Part shown: positions 47,739 through 56,700 of the stretch, piece by piece | Layout of the letters: each line of letters opens with the position of its first letter | Numbering within the stretch: the stretch's first letter is position 1 | Assembly: GCF_002878395.1 (NCBI RefSeq) | Contig: NC_061111.1 | Span: 22,764,152 to 22,828,151, forward strand | Length of the DNA stretch: 64,000 nucleotides | Direction of reading: 5' to 3' | From: Capsicum annuum | Taxonomy: Eukaryota; Streptophyta; Magnoliopsida; Solanales; Solanaceae | The notes under the pieces: generated by a model | Database searches by the model: none | Told to the model about the DNA's origin: nothing | What the model saw: the letters and a program-made list of their open reading frames with translations, nothing else | Position numbers and translations under genes: made by a program

Positions 47739-48784
47739 AAAGGCTGAAAATTATGGTTGATGTGGCTTGTGCCTTAGAGTATCTACACCAAGGCCATTCA
47801 CTTGTCGTGGTCCATTGTGACTTAAAACCAAGTAACATACTTTTGGATAGAGACATGGTTGCCAGAGTAAGTGACTTTGGTATATCTAAACTCTTGACAA
47901 CGCATGATCCAGTGGCACTGACGAAGACCTTGGGCACCATTGGCTACATGGCACCAGGTTACTTCTCTATTAACTAATTTCTTCAACTTGTACTGTATGT
48001 GTATCTATATATATTTGTATCACAGGCAGATCCAAGATTTAAATTTGATGCTTTCAACCTTCAGGTTCTCAATGAATAAACTAGTTTTAGAGAATACAAG
48101 TTTCTCCTTGTGGAAGCGAATTTGCTGTCACCGTGACTTATGTTACCGAAAGTTGAGAATCCTCATAATACAGAAAATCCCCCAATTTCCACAGACTAAA
48201 ATTCTTCTAGATGCAAAGAGTATTTTTTCGTTCTAATGAGCCCTAACCACTTCTCTCTTAATGAAGAAGAGCATGTTCTTCAACATCCATAATTGTGTTT
48301 TTATAAGCAATCAATTAGGTTAACTAATAAACCTCAATAAGTGGACCAGGCCCAACAAAATGGCATAAATACATTTACTTTAAATGCGTTTGCTTTTACC
48401 TCTTGATGGCTAATTTGATGAATAAAATGTTAAAATGTTGCAGAGTACGGGTCAGAAGGGATAGTGTCAACAATGGGGGATGTTTACAGCTACGGCATTT
48501 TATTGATGGAAACCTTCACAAGAAAGAAGCCAGTAGCTGATGAATTTGTTGGAGAGCTTACCTTGAAGAGATGGGTTGTGGAATCACATCCTCATAGGGT
48601 CATGGACATTGTGGACGCCAATTTATTTTCAAGAGATGAACATTTGATAGCTATTGAAGGTTGTTTGAGATCGGTATTGGAAGTAGCTCTTGAATGTACT
48701 GTGGACTTGCCCCAAGACCGAATTACCATGGATAATGTCCGCGTAAGGCTCAACAAGATCCAAACTCAATTTTTCGGCCAGTAG
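47739..48784 (+). pseudogene. LRR-RLK pseudogene: kinase C-lobe (two exons)
   Basis: Exon 47739-47957 encodes LKIMVDVACALEYLHQGHSL, the catalytic loop VVHCDLKPSNILLD, VSDFGISKLL and the activation segment to GTIGYMAP. Intron 47958-48443 (GT..AG) splits the PE codon. Exon 48444-48784 encodes YGSEGIVSTMGDVYSYGILL, METFTRKKPVADEFVGE and a C-terminus ending TQFFGQ with TAG at 48782. The catalytic loop has Cys before the Asp (HCD), so the kinase is of the non-RD class typical of innate-immunity receptors. This part has no stop or frameshift. Confidence 0.93.
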
Positions 48785-49256
48785 AGTAAAATCTTACTTC
48801 TAAAGAGAGATGCTTCAAATCAGTCATGGAATTAGCAATTGAATGTGTGACTCAAGAGTATTCTAGCTCCATTTCTGCAAAATGTTGCGACAAACTAAAT
48901 GGTAGCGCTGAAATCTGTAGTGGAATTGTCACATCTTTTCTTCACAGGCACAAATAGTTGGGGCTAGTACGTAGAACTTTAAGAGATTGGTTTCATTTCA
49001 ATTATTTTAGAAAGTTCGTTCTGTGTTTATTCTTTTTATAACTCTTTACGTAGGTATCATTTTTCTTCTTGTTCTTTTTTTCTTCCAAAGCATTAATCAA
49101 GAACCTGCCCCGTAGAAGATATATCATTGTCTCATTGGCTTTTCACCTTAGAAGATCACATGTCATAGTAAAGATAAGGGAAAAAATCATATATATAATA
49201 CCATTTTACCATGGCCATCAAAATACTAGCATCTCAAATTGCAAGAAAAAAGTTCC
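48785..49256. other. Downstream region of the LRR-RLK pseudogene
   Basis: No gene recognised between the kinase stop codon and the Copia-D target site. Confidence 0.5.
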
Positions 49257-49261
49257 ACAAT

Positions 49262-49522
49262 TGTTGAAGTATTGAGTTATTTACTGTTATTTTTCTTTTT
49301 AGTTTAGTAATTTTATTTTTGAAATTTAGTTATTTAAGTTGATATAGAATAGGATTTATTAGTATCCTAGTTGAAGGTATAATAGAATTTTATTAGTTTC
49401 CTAGTCAAAAATAGAATATGAGTATTTTTGTCTATTTATATTCTCAAATGTGAATGAATAAATAAGTAGAATATTTTTTTATCCTTAAACTTTTCTTCTT
49501 CTCTGTGTTCTGTAGAAGAACA
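49262..49522 (+). repeat. Copia-D 5' LTR
   Basis: TGTTGAAG ... GTAGAAGAACA; followed by AT and TGGTATCAGAG (primer-binding site, 49525-49535). Confidence 0.93.
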
Positions 49523-49593
49523 ATTGGTATCAGAGTCAATTTCTTGAGGGAAGACCCCCCCAAAAAAAATCCTGCGTAAAAGTCAACATTGTT

Positions 49594-50430
49594 ATGGCTT
49601 CCAATAATTTCTCAATTCCTTCAACCCAAATTTTTTCCGGTGAGAATTATTCAATTTGGCTTATCAAGATGAGAACATACTTGCGAGCATATGATCTGTA
49701 GCAAGTGGTATAGGTTGGAGGAGAGGTAAATCATTTGCCAGATAATCCAACTATGGCGCAAATTAAGAATCACAGAAAACAGGTTGCAAAAAACTTTAAA
49801 GCTCTCTCTTGCATACAATTAGCACTTTCGAAAGTAATTTTCGCTAGAGTTATGGCGAGTGAGACTGCAAAGAAGGCTTGGGACAAGTTGAAAGAAGAAT
49901 TTCACGGAAGTGACAAGATTAGGCAAATAAAAGTGATAAATCTGAGAAGAGAGTTCGAAATTCTAGAATGAAGGATTCAGAAACTATAGAAGAATTCTCC
50001 AACAAGTTGATGAAGGTTGTAAACCAAATCAGACTTATGGGAGAAGAGCTTACAGATTCAAGAATCGTGGAAAAGGTTCTTGTGAGTTTGCCGAAAAGAT
50101 TTGAAGAAAAGATCTCCTCACTCAAAGATTCGACGGATCTCAGAAAATTGTCACCTTTAGAACTCGCTCTTCAAGCTCAAGAGCAAAGAAGATCCTTGAG
50201 GCTAAAAGAAGCTACTGAAACTGCTCTTCAAGCCAAGTTCAAAGGGAAGATGCAGTTGCAAAAGGAAGGTAAAATCCTAGAAACTTCTACTAATTCTAGT
50301 AGAAAAAATCAAGGCGATTCTCGCAATGGAGTCAAGAAGAAATAAAACTTCCCCCCATGCAAGTATTGCAGAAAAACCAATCATAAAGAGGATGACTGTT
50401 GGTTTAAGGGGAAGAAACCATCTCTCCAGT
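49594..50430 (+). pseudogene. Copia-D gag
   Basis: Begins at ATG 49594 (MASNNFSIPSTQIFSGENYS). An early stop occurs after RAYDL (49699). It continues with [40 protein letters not shown], then a frameshift at about 49970 and ETIEEFSNKLMKVVNQIRLM, SRIVEKVLVSLPKRFEEKIS and a zinc knuckle CKYCRKTNHKEDDC near 50358-50400. This is ordinary UBN2-type Copia gag with three breaks. Confidence 0.92.
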
Positions 50431-50569
50431 GTAGATAGTGCAATAACTTGGTCATATTGAAAAGTTTTGCAGAGTGAAGAAGGAGAACAACCAACAAACT
50501 CAAAAAGCCAACGTTTCAAAAGTTGAAGAACGGGAGAAGTTTGTGTTTACGGTGATGGCAGCAACAAGA

Positions 50570-50962
50570 TTGAATGATGAAAACACATGGTTTCTGGACA
50601 GTGGTTGCACTCAACACATGACCAGCAAATGAGAATATTTTACGAAGTTGGAATCTGCCAAAGGTATTGTCAAGTTGACCGATAAAACTACGTTGAAGAT
50701 TGTTGGTAAAGGAACTGTGGCAATTAAAGCTCCCAAAGGTAATACATTTATTCAAGATGTTTTATTGGTACTTGATCTTGATCAAAATCTATTGAGTATT
50801 GGTCAAATGCTAGAACAAGATTATATGTTACTGTTTAAAGACAAAAAATGTATTGTTTCTGATTCTAGCGGCCAAGAAGTGACAGTTGAAATGATAAAAA
50901 TAAGTTTTCCTTTGAATTGGAAATCAAATTCTGAGCAAGTTTGTAGAAGTAGTCAATGTGAG
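50570..50962 (+). pseudogene. Copia-D protease and integrase start
   Basis: NTWFLDSGCTQHMTSK is the Copia protease active site (D-S-G); a stop follows it. LVLDLDQNLLSIGQMLEQDY and KKCIVSDSSGQEV correspond to the segment before the integrase zinc finger. The frame then runs, without shift, into the HSP90-like segment. No integrase core, RT or RNase H follows. Confidence 0.9.
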
Positions 50963-51135
50963 TAGGTTATTTTGACCACCAAGCACAACGATGACAAACA
51001 GTATATCTGGGAATCATCGGAATCACAAGCAGGTGGTTCATTCACTGTTACGAGGGATGTAAATGCTGAGCAATTAGGCAGAGGAATAAAGATAACTCTC
51101 TTCCTCAAGGAAGACCAGCTGGAGTATTTAGAAGA
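50960..51135 (+). pseudogene. Captured HSP90 N-terminal-domain fragment
   Basis: [40 protein letters not shown] and [17 protein letters not shown] match, from family knowledge, the end of the ATP-binding N domain of cytosolic HSP90 (TTKHNDDEQY, GRGTKI.L.LKEDQ.EYLEE). It is in frame with the preceding protease segment apart from one TAG (50963). It stops matching right after EYLEE. A two-residue insertion (SE) is present in the WESQAGG region. Confidence 0.9.
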
Positions 51136-51665
51136 ACTGAAAGCTTTTATAGAAGAGAAAAATCTTAAGATGGATTATTTGGAGCAGAAGATGGCTTATG
51201 TTGAACAAGAAATTAAATAGTTAAAATATAGTTGTATGATGCTGGAGTCCTCAAATACTGCTTGTACACGTGCTAATGAAATAATGATTGACCATACTGA
51301 TGATGGACACCTGAAGCATGAGATGATTTTCCTAACTGGAGGATATGATGGTGTATCATGGTTATCAGCATTGGACTCGTATTTACCTTCATTCGATGTG
51401 TTAAATTCACTTAAACCAATGAATTCAGTTCGTGTATATGCCTCGGTTGCAAAGCTGAGTGAAGAATTTTATGTATTTGTTGGTGGAACTGGAAGCTTGT
51501 GGTATGACACAGTTGAATCGTACAACCCAGCTAATGATGAATAAACTATGTGCCTTTGTTTGAAAGAGAAACGGGGTAGCTTAGTTGGTGCAACTTTGAA
51601 GGACAAAATATTTGCAATTGGTGGTGGAAATGGGATTGAATGCTTTTCAGAGGTTATTCATCATA
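51130..51665 (+). pseudogene. Captured coiled-coil/Kelch-repeat protein fragment
   Basis: From [19 protein letters not shown] a heptad-rich coiled coil leads into IFLTGGYDGVSWLSALDSYL, SVRVYASVAKLSEEFYVFVG, GTGSLWYDTVESYNPANDE and LVGATLKDKIFAIGGGNGIE. These are Kelch blades (GG, Y..V..YNP..D) as in plant DCD/Kelch-type proteins with a preceding coiled coil. The frame is the same as that of the flanking segments, broken by TAG at 51218 and TAA at 51542. It stops within a blade after ECFSEV. Confidence 0.88.
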
Positions 51666-51880
51666 TTTTTGCTGAGAAACCAGCTGTCTGCAAAGCATAT
51701 TTAAATTTTGTTCCTGGAAAGATGTCAGGAAAATAATTCTAGACTGAATATTCAAGGGTTGAATACCTCCACAGTACAAAAAATTTTGTTGCAACTTTTG
51801 CCAAGGCTTCTGAAGATGAGGAGCTTATAGTTTTCTTGAAACAAGATGCTATGTTAGCATCTAAAGCTCGAAAAAAGAAG
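51666..51880 (+). pseudogene. Captured TFIIH p62/TFB1-type BSD-domain fragment
   Basis: KPAVCKAYLNFVPGKMSGK, then two stops (51734, 51740), then [19 protein letters not shown] and [20 protein letters not shown]. By recall this is the BSD domain and following region of the plant TFIIH core subunit p62/TFB1, whose hallmark is VP.KMSEK-FW-KY followed by AEYLHSTKN; the FW position coincides with the second stop. Same reading frame as its neighbours. Assignment is from memory of the family and is less certain than HSP90. Confidence 0.65.
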
Positions 51881-52132
51881 AACAACATTCTCAAGGTGAT
51901 TAGGAAGAACCTTGTGAAGAAATGTATTGAGATGTTCAGTGAAATTGATGAGAACAAGGAGGACTATAGCAAGTTCTATGAAGCTTTCTCAAAGAACTTG
52001 AAGTTGGGCATTCACGAAGACAGCCAGAACAAAGTCAAATTGGCTGACCTCCTTCGTTACCATTCCACCAAAAGTGGTGATGAGATGACCAGCCTGAAGG
52101 ATTATGTCACTAGGATGAAGGAGGGCCTGAAA
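51881..52132 (+). pseudogene. Captured HSP90 middle-domain fragment
   Basis: [60 protein letters not shown] and [20 protein letters not shown] are the highly conserved HSP90 middle-domain block. No stop interrupts this segment. Between this and the first HSP90 fragment, the natural protein has about 200 further residues that are absent here; Kelch and BSD segments stand in their place. After MKEG, a short unassigned stretch ([20 protein letters not shown]) leads to the LTR. Confidence 0.92.
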
Positions 52133-52197
52133 GACATCTCAGATTTGAAACTCTTCATGAACAACTTGGAGTTACCAGCAAATATCTCAAGGAGGAG

Positions 52198-52459
52198 TGT
52201 TGAAGTATTGAGTTATTTGTTGTTATTTTTCTTTTTAGTTTAGTAATTTTATTTTTGAAATTCAGTTATTTAAGTTGATATAGAATAGGATTTATTAGTA
52301 TCCTAATTGAAGGTAGAATAAGATTTTATTAGTTTCCTAGTCAGAAATAGAATAGGAGTATTTTTGTCTATTTATATTCTCAGATGTGAATGAATAAGTA
52401 AGTAGAACATTTTTTTATCCTCAAACGTTTTCTTCTTCTCGGTGTTCTGTAGAACAACA
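52198..52459 (+). repeat. Copia-D 3' LTR
   Basis: Matches 49262-49522 with few differences. The chimeric reading frame runs about 45 bases into it before a stop at 52241. Confidence 0.93.
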
Positions 52460-53024
52460 GTAACAATCAAATCTTAATAGATGGAAACTTTTTCAAAGAT
52501 AAATTAATTTAATGCTAAAATAAACTAATCTAATGTGGTTAAAGCAAAATTTGCTTGAAGTAACTTAAAGAAGGTGGCAGATTGCTTTTACCTGTAAATC
52601 TGGAACATTGAGGAAGCCAAAACCTGCCATAACCAGCATGATCAATAAAAGATTTTAACGAAGCCAAGCCAATTCAGCCTATAAGTGAGCAGCCTCTTAT
52701 GGGACTTGAGTTTTGATTTTGAGCAGTGTAAAAGCCTCCTGATTAGACTCCTCCTTACTGCCTGCATCAGAGATGGTCAAATACATGGTAGTAATTGTTC
52801 CATGCCGAGGAATTTTATCTCATAGTCATACGTAATTATTCTTCTTTTTTAAACATGTCAAGATCAATTTGCATTGGCATTGTTACTGCCACTGCAACCG
52901 AACCCAATAGTGAAACAACAACTACTTGTTTGCTGCTACTTCAATTCTATCGTGGCGATCAATCCGATATTGGTGGTGGCTTCGTCACAAACACCACCCA
53001 AATAAACCAACTCAGCCTCCTCAC
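52460..53024. other. Intergenic, no assigned gene
   Basis: No recognisable gene. A minus-strand stretch at 52595-52700 ending in CAG/GTAAAAG could be an exon edge but matches nothing I know. Confidence 0.4.
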
Positions 53025-53204
53025 GTGGCTCCATCTCCGGTTGATAATGCAGTTCCGCCATTGCACATGGCTTCACCAACTCGTGTGGCTCCATCCCTAG
53101 TTGATGACGTAGTTTCCCCACCGCACATGGCTCCATCATCATCGTCTTTGGCCCCAACACCATCACCAGTTGATAATGCAGTTCCGTCATTGCACGCGAC
53201 TTCT
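53025..53204 (+). repeat. 60-bp tandem repeat, three units, in-frame
   Basis: Units start at 53025, 53085 and 53145 with GTGGCTCCATCTCCGGTTGA-like sequence. Because the period is divisible by three they encode a 20-residue repeat, VAPSPVDNAVPPLHMASPTR and variants, within an open stretch 52926-53369. I do not recognise the protein; it may be a relic. Confidence 0.8.
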
Positions 53205-53746
53205 TGCATCAAGATAGACGATTGCGTATCAGATTTGATTATTTTGGTTTTCAAGCATAAAATTTTATCATCCACACAATGCTGCAACGTCACTTCAACA
53301 ATTTCAGAAGAATTCTTTTACAGAGGGTTCATGTACTCCGAGAGGGTACCATTTCTAAAAACACTATAAATGAACTAGGCACCTCTAGGGTCTGGCGTCA
53401 ACAATGGATGCTTTAGCATTCCCTAAAATGATTTCAATAATGACTATTTCAAGAAAGAGGACAAAGCACACTGAATAGTGAATTTGAATTTTTCAAAGTA
53501 TTAGCAGAGAAGATAAGAAAGATACTTCAGAAAACCTTTCAAAACTCCACAGTACATATGCAAGCATCCTACAATGTACTCACAAAATCTTCAAGTTCAT
53601 CAAAATTTTGTTGATTCTGCTCTATATGGGACTGTAGATTTGTGTCACTTTAAATGTTCTTTATCACTTGAGTTTTGGATTACAAACTGAAAACATGAAA
53701 CATTGAGTTGAATTCAGAATAATTTCTAGTATCTAAAATTTTCACA
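53205..53746. other. 3' flank of CYCLOPS
   Basis: Downstream of the CYCLOPS stop codon on the minus strand; presumably holds its 3' UTR. No polyadenylation signal could be assigned with confidence. Confidence 0.4.
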
Positions 53747-56700
53747 TTAAGAGATGATCCTCTCGATTTCTCCAAGAAGGCATTCTTTCTCCTTGACCAA
53801 ATCCTCATTCTGCTTCTGCAGCTCTTCAATTTGTGTAGTCTGTTCAGAATCCTTTCTGAGATTATGCAAAAACTCGATTAGTCACTAATCCATGATTGCT
53901 TGACAATTTCATTGTCATTGCAACTATATTAAAGTGCTGAGATGAGGTGAAAATGCAAGAATAATTACATATTTGATTAGAAAACAGGAAAAAGAATGGA
54001 TTCGAGCAGGATCTCATTGTACTTTCACCACCCTCAGTAAAGCATTTCTTTGTAAATACTTGATTTATGAGTAACTGAGCTAATTTCCTCTACATCTTTT
54101 TTGTTAGAGAATGCGTAAGTGCTGCAACAGTCTTATTTCTAAGTTATCTGTATGGAAGTTGTTATCTGTAAGCAGTTATTTGGTTTCTATCTTATCTGTA
54201 GTTGTTATCCTTATTCTTTTAGGAGTTGGTTACTTAGTTTCAGTTAGGATTGTAACTTATAAATAAGTATTAAATATGCAATAAAGCTATAGTTTTTGCT
54301 TTCATCAGCATCTCTCTGTTAATTTATCAAACTCATGTTCCACTTGTTCATCAACAAGTAAAATTAGTTTCTTATGTTCTTCACTCTCTAGAAACTTACA
54401 ATTGATATCAAAGCACTTATTTCTTGAGGGATCTGTGGGTGTTTCATCAAAGTAATAACTGAAACACGGCAAGTTTATGAAGCATGGAAACAGAATCAAG
54501 TTTTTCAACTATGGCACCACCTATTTTTAATGGTGATAACTATCAGATTTGGGTTGTAAGGATGGAGACTTATCTAGATGCCATGGATACGTGGGAGGCA
54601 ATTGAAGAACACTATGAAATTCCTCCATTGCCTGACAATCCAACTATGGCCCAGATCAAGAACCATAAAGACAAGAAAACCAGAAAATCAAAGGCAAAAG
54701 CCTGTCTATTTTCAGTAGTATCTTCTTCAATTTTCACTCGAATTATGTCTCTAAAGTCAGCCAAAGACATACGGGATTATCTCAAGTCAGAATATGAAGG
54801 GGATGAGAGTCAGAGGTATGCAAGTTTTGAATCTTATAAGAGATTTCAAGATGCAGAAGATGAAAGAAACTGAAACCATAAAAGATTACTCTGAAAGGCT
54901 TCTGAACATAGCAAATAGAGTAAGATTGCTTGGTTCCATGTTTAATGATTCTCGTATTGTTGAAAAAATTCTGGTAACTGTGCCGGAAAGATTTGAAGCA
55001 ACCATAACTACTTTGAAAAATACCAAGGATCTGTCCAAGATCACCTTGGCAGAGTTGTTGAATGCTTTCCAGGCTCAAGAACAATGAAAGGTCATGAGAG
55101 ATGAAGGAAATACCGAGGGAGCATTGTTTGCCAAGCCTCAAGATGGAGGCAAAAATAAAAAGAAGAAGAACAAGAAGAACGATGAAAACGCTCCAGCAGG
55201 TACTGCAATAGGAAAAACTGGAAACAAAAAGAAAAGTTTTCCTCCATGTAAGCATTGTAACAAGAAAGGCCATCCACCATACAAGTGTTGGAGAAGGCCT
55301 GATGCTAAGTGTAGTAAATGCAATCAACTTGGGCATGAAGCGGTCATTTGCAAGAACAATAATCAGCAACAAGAAGCAGATACTCAAATCATTGATGGAG
55401 AAAAGGAAGATCAACTCTTTGTTGCTACATGTTTTTCAAGTAAATCATCAAGTGAGTGTTGGTTGACTGATAGTGGATGTACTAATCACATGACAAACGA
55501 CAAGGATCTCTTCAAGGAATTAAAGCCTATGACCATTACTAAAGTCAGAATAGATAACGGTGAATATATTCCTACACAAGGAAAAGGAACGGTTGCTATT
55601 CCAAGTCACTCAGGTACATAAACAATTTATGAAGTGCTTTATGTACCTGACATAGATCAGAACTTGTTTAGTGTTGGTCAACTGATGGAAATCGGCTTCA
55701 AATTAAATTTTGAAGATAAACATTGCTTGATCAAGGATGCATCAGATCAAGAAATGTTCAAAGTAAGAATGAGAGGTAAAAGTTTCTCATTAGATCCATT
55801 TGAGAAGAAGCATTTGGTTTTTTCAGTCAAAGAAAATGTTGCAGAAATATGGCACAAGAGAATCGGACATTATCACTATGAAGGGTTGCTTAAAATGCAA
55901 AAGGCAGAAATAGTCGAGGACCTACCTGTTTTAGAAGTGAATTCTTCAAATTGCCTTGCGTGTCAATATGGGAAACAAAGCAAACTTCCATTTCCAAAGA
56001 CAACTTGGAGAGCGTCAAAGAAATTGCAACTAATTCATACCGATATAGCAGGACCTCAAAGGACTCCCTCACTAAAAGGTAGTCTTTACTATATCATTTT
56101 TGTTGATGATCTAACTCGCATGTGTTGGATTTACTTTCTCAAGCATAAGTTAGAGGCTGCTAATGTCTTTCGGAAGTTCAAAGCAAAAGTAGAAAATAAA
56201 GCTGCTTGTAAAATTCAGTCCATACGAACAGATAATGGAAAGGAATACACGTCTCAACAATTTAACATTTTATGTGAGGAAGCAGGTATTCATCATCATC
56301 TCCGTATACTCCTCAACAAAATGGAGTAAGTCAAAGAAGGAATAGATACATAATGGAGATGACCAAATGCATGTTGCACGAGAAGAACTTGCCAAAGAAA
56401 TTTTGGGCAAAAGCAGCAAATACATCAGTTTTTCTCCAAACTAGGTTTCTCACAAAGGCAGTGAAAGGTCGAACTCCTTTTGAAGCTTGGTATGGGTTCA
56501 AACCATCATTAAACTTCCTTAAAGTGTTTGGTTGTCTCTGTTTTTCCTATGTTTCTCAAGTTAAACGCGACAAGCTAGATAAGAAATTTGTTCCAGGCAT
56601 TTTTATTGGATACAGTGCAGTTTCAAAGGCATATAAAGTCTTCCAACCGCAAACTGAAAATATAATCTTTAGTAGAGATGTGTATTTTATGGAGAATGAA

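Larger units (their letters stand above)
37181..48784 (+). pseudogene. LRR receptor-like kinase pseudogene, subfamily XII type, split by Gypsy-F
   Basis: The gene encodes a cell-surface receptor kinase of the FLS2/EFR/XA21 type: signal peptide, LRR ectodomain, single membrane span, Ser/Thr kinase. The start is ATG 37181 (MVARTMIIAFLVLL). The LRR part has a frameshift near 37545, an intron at 37867-38114, frame damage at 38185-38340, and then a long open stretch to 39660. An in-frame TAG stands at 39661 and a TGA follows the membrane span near 39821. The kinase N-lobe is interrupted at 40210 by a 7.5-kb gypsy element and resumes at 47739. A second intron (47958-48443) is at the conserved position after GTIGYMAP. 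The C-terminus ends at 48784. It cannot make a full protein; whether fragments are transcribed is unknown. Confidence 0.93.
49262..52459 (+). mobile_element. Copia-D: Copia element carrying captured host-gene fragments
   Basis: LTRs of about 261 bases (49262-49522, 52198-52459) begin TGTTGAAGTATTGAGTTATT. The primer site ATTGGTATCAGAG follows the first, and a purine-rich tract (TCTCAAGGAGGAG) precedes the second. The interior is only about 2.7 kb: gag, zinc knuckle, protease and the first part of the integrase region. Then, in place of the rest of pol, come host-protein-like segments. Candidate TSD: ACAAT (49257-49261) versus ACAGT or a slightly displaced ACAAT on the right. The gag resembles that of Copia-E (both have [13 protein letters not shown]), so the two are related. 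Confidence 0.9.

Noticed and set aside
37181..48784. A functional LRR receptor kinase gene
   Set aside because: Frameshifts, at least two in-frame stops and a 7.5-kb insertion in the kinase domain exclude a full-length product.
50960..52132. A genuine HSP90 gene
   Set aside because: Only two pieces are present, lacking most of the protein, lying between Copia LTRs and fused to Kelch and BSD segments.
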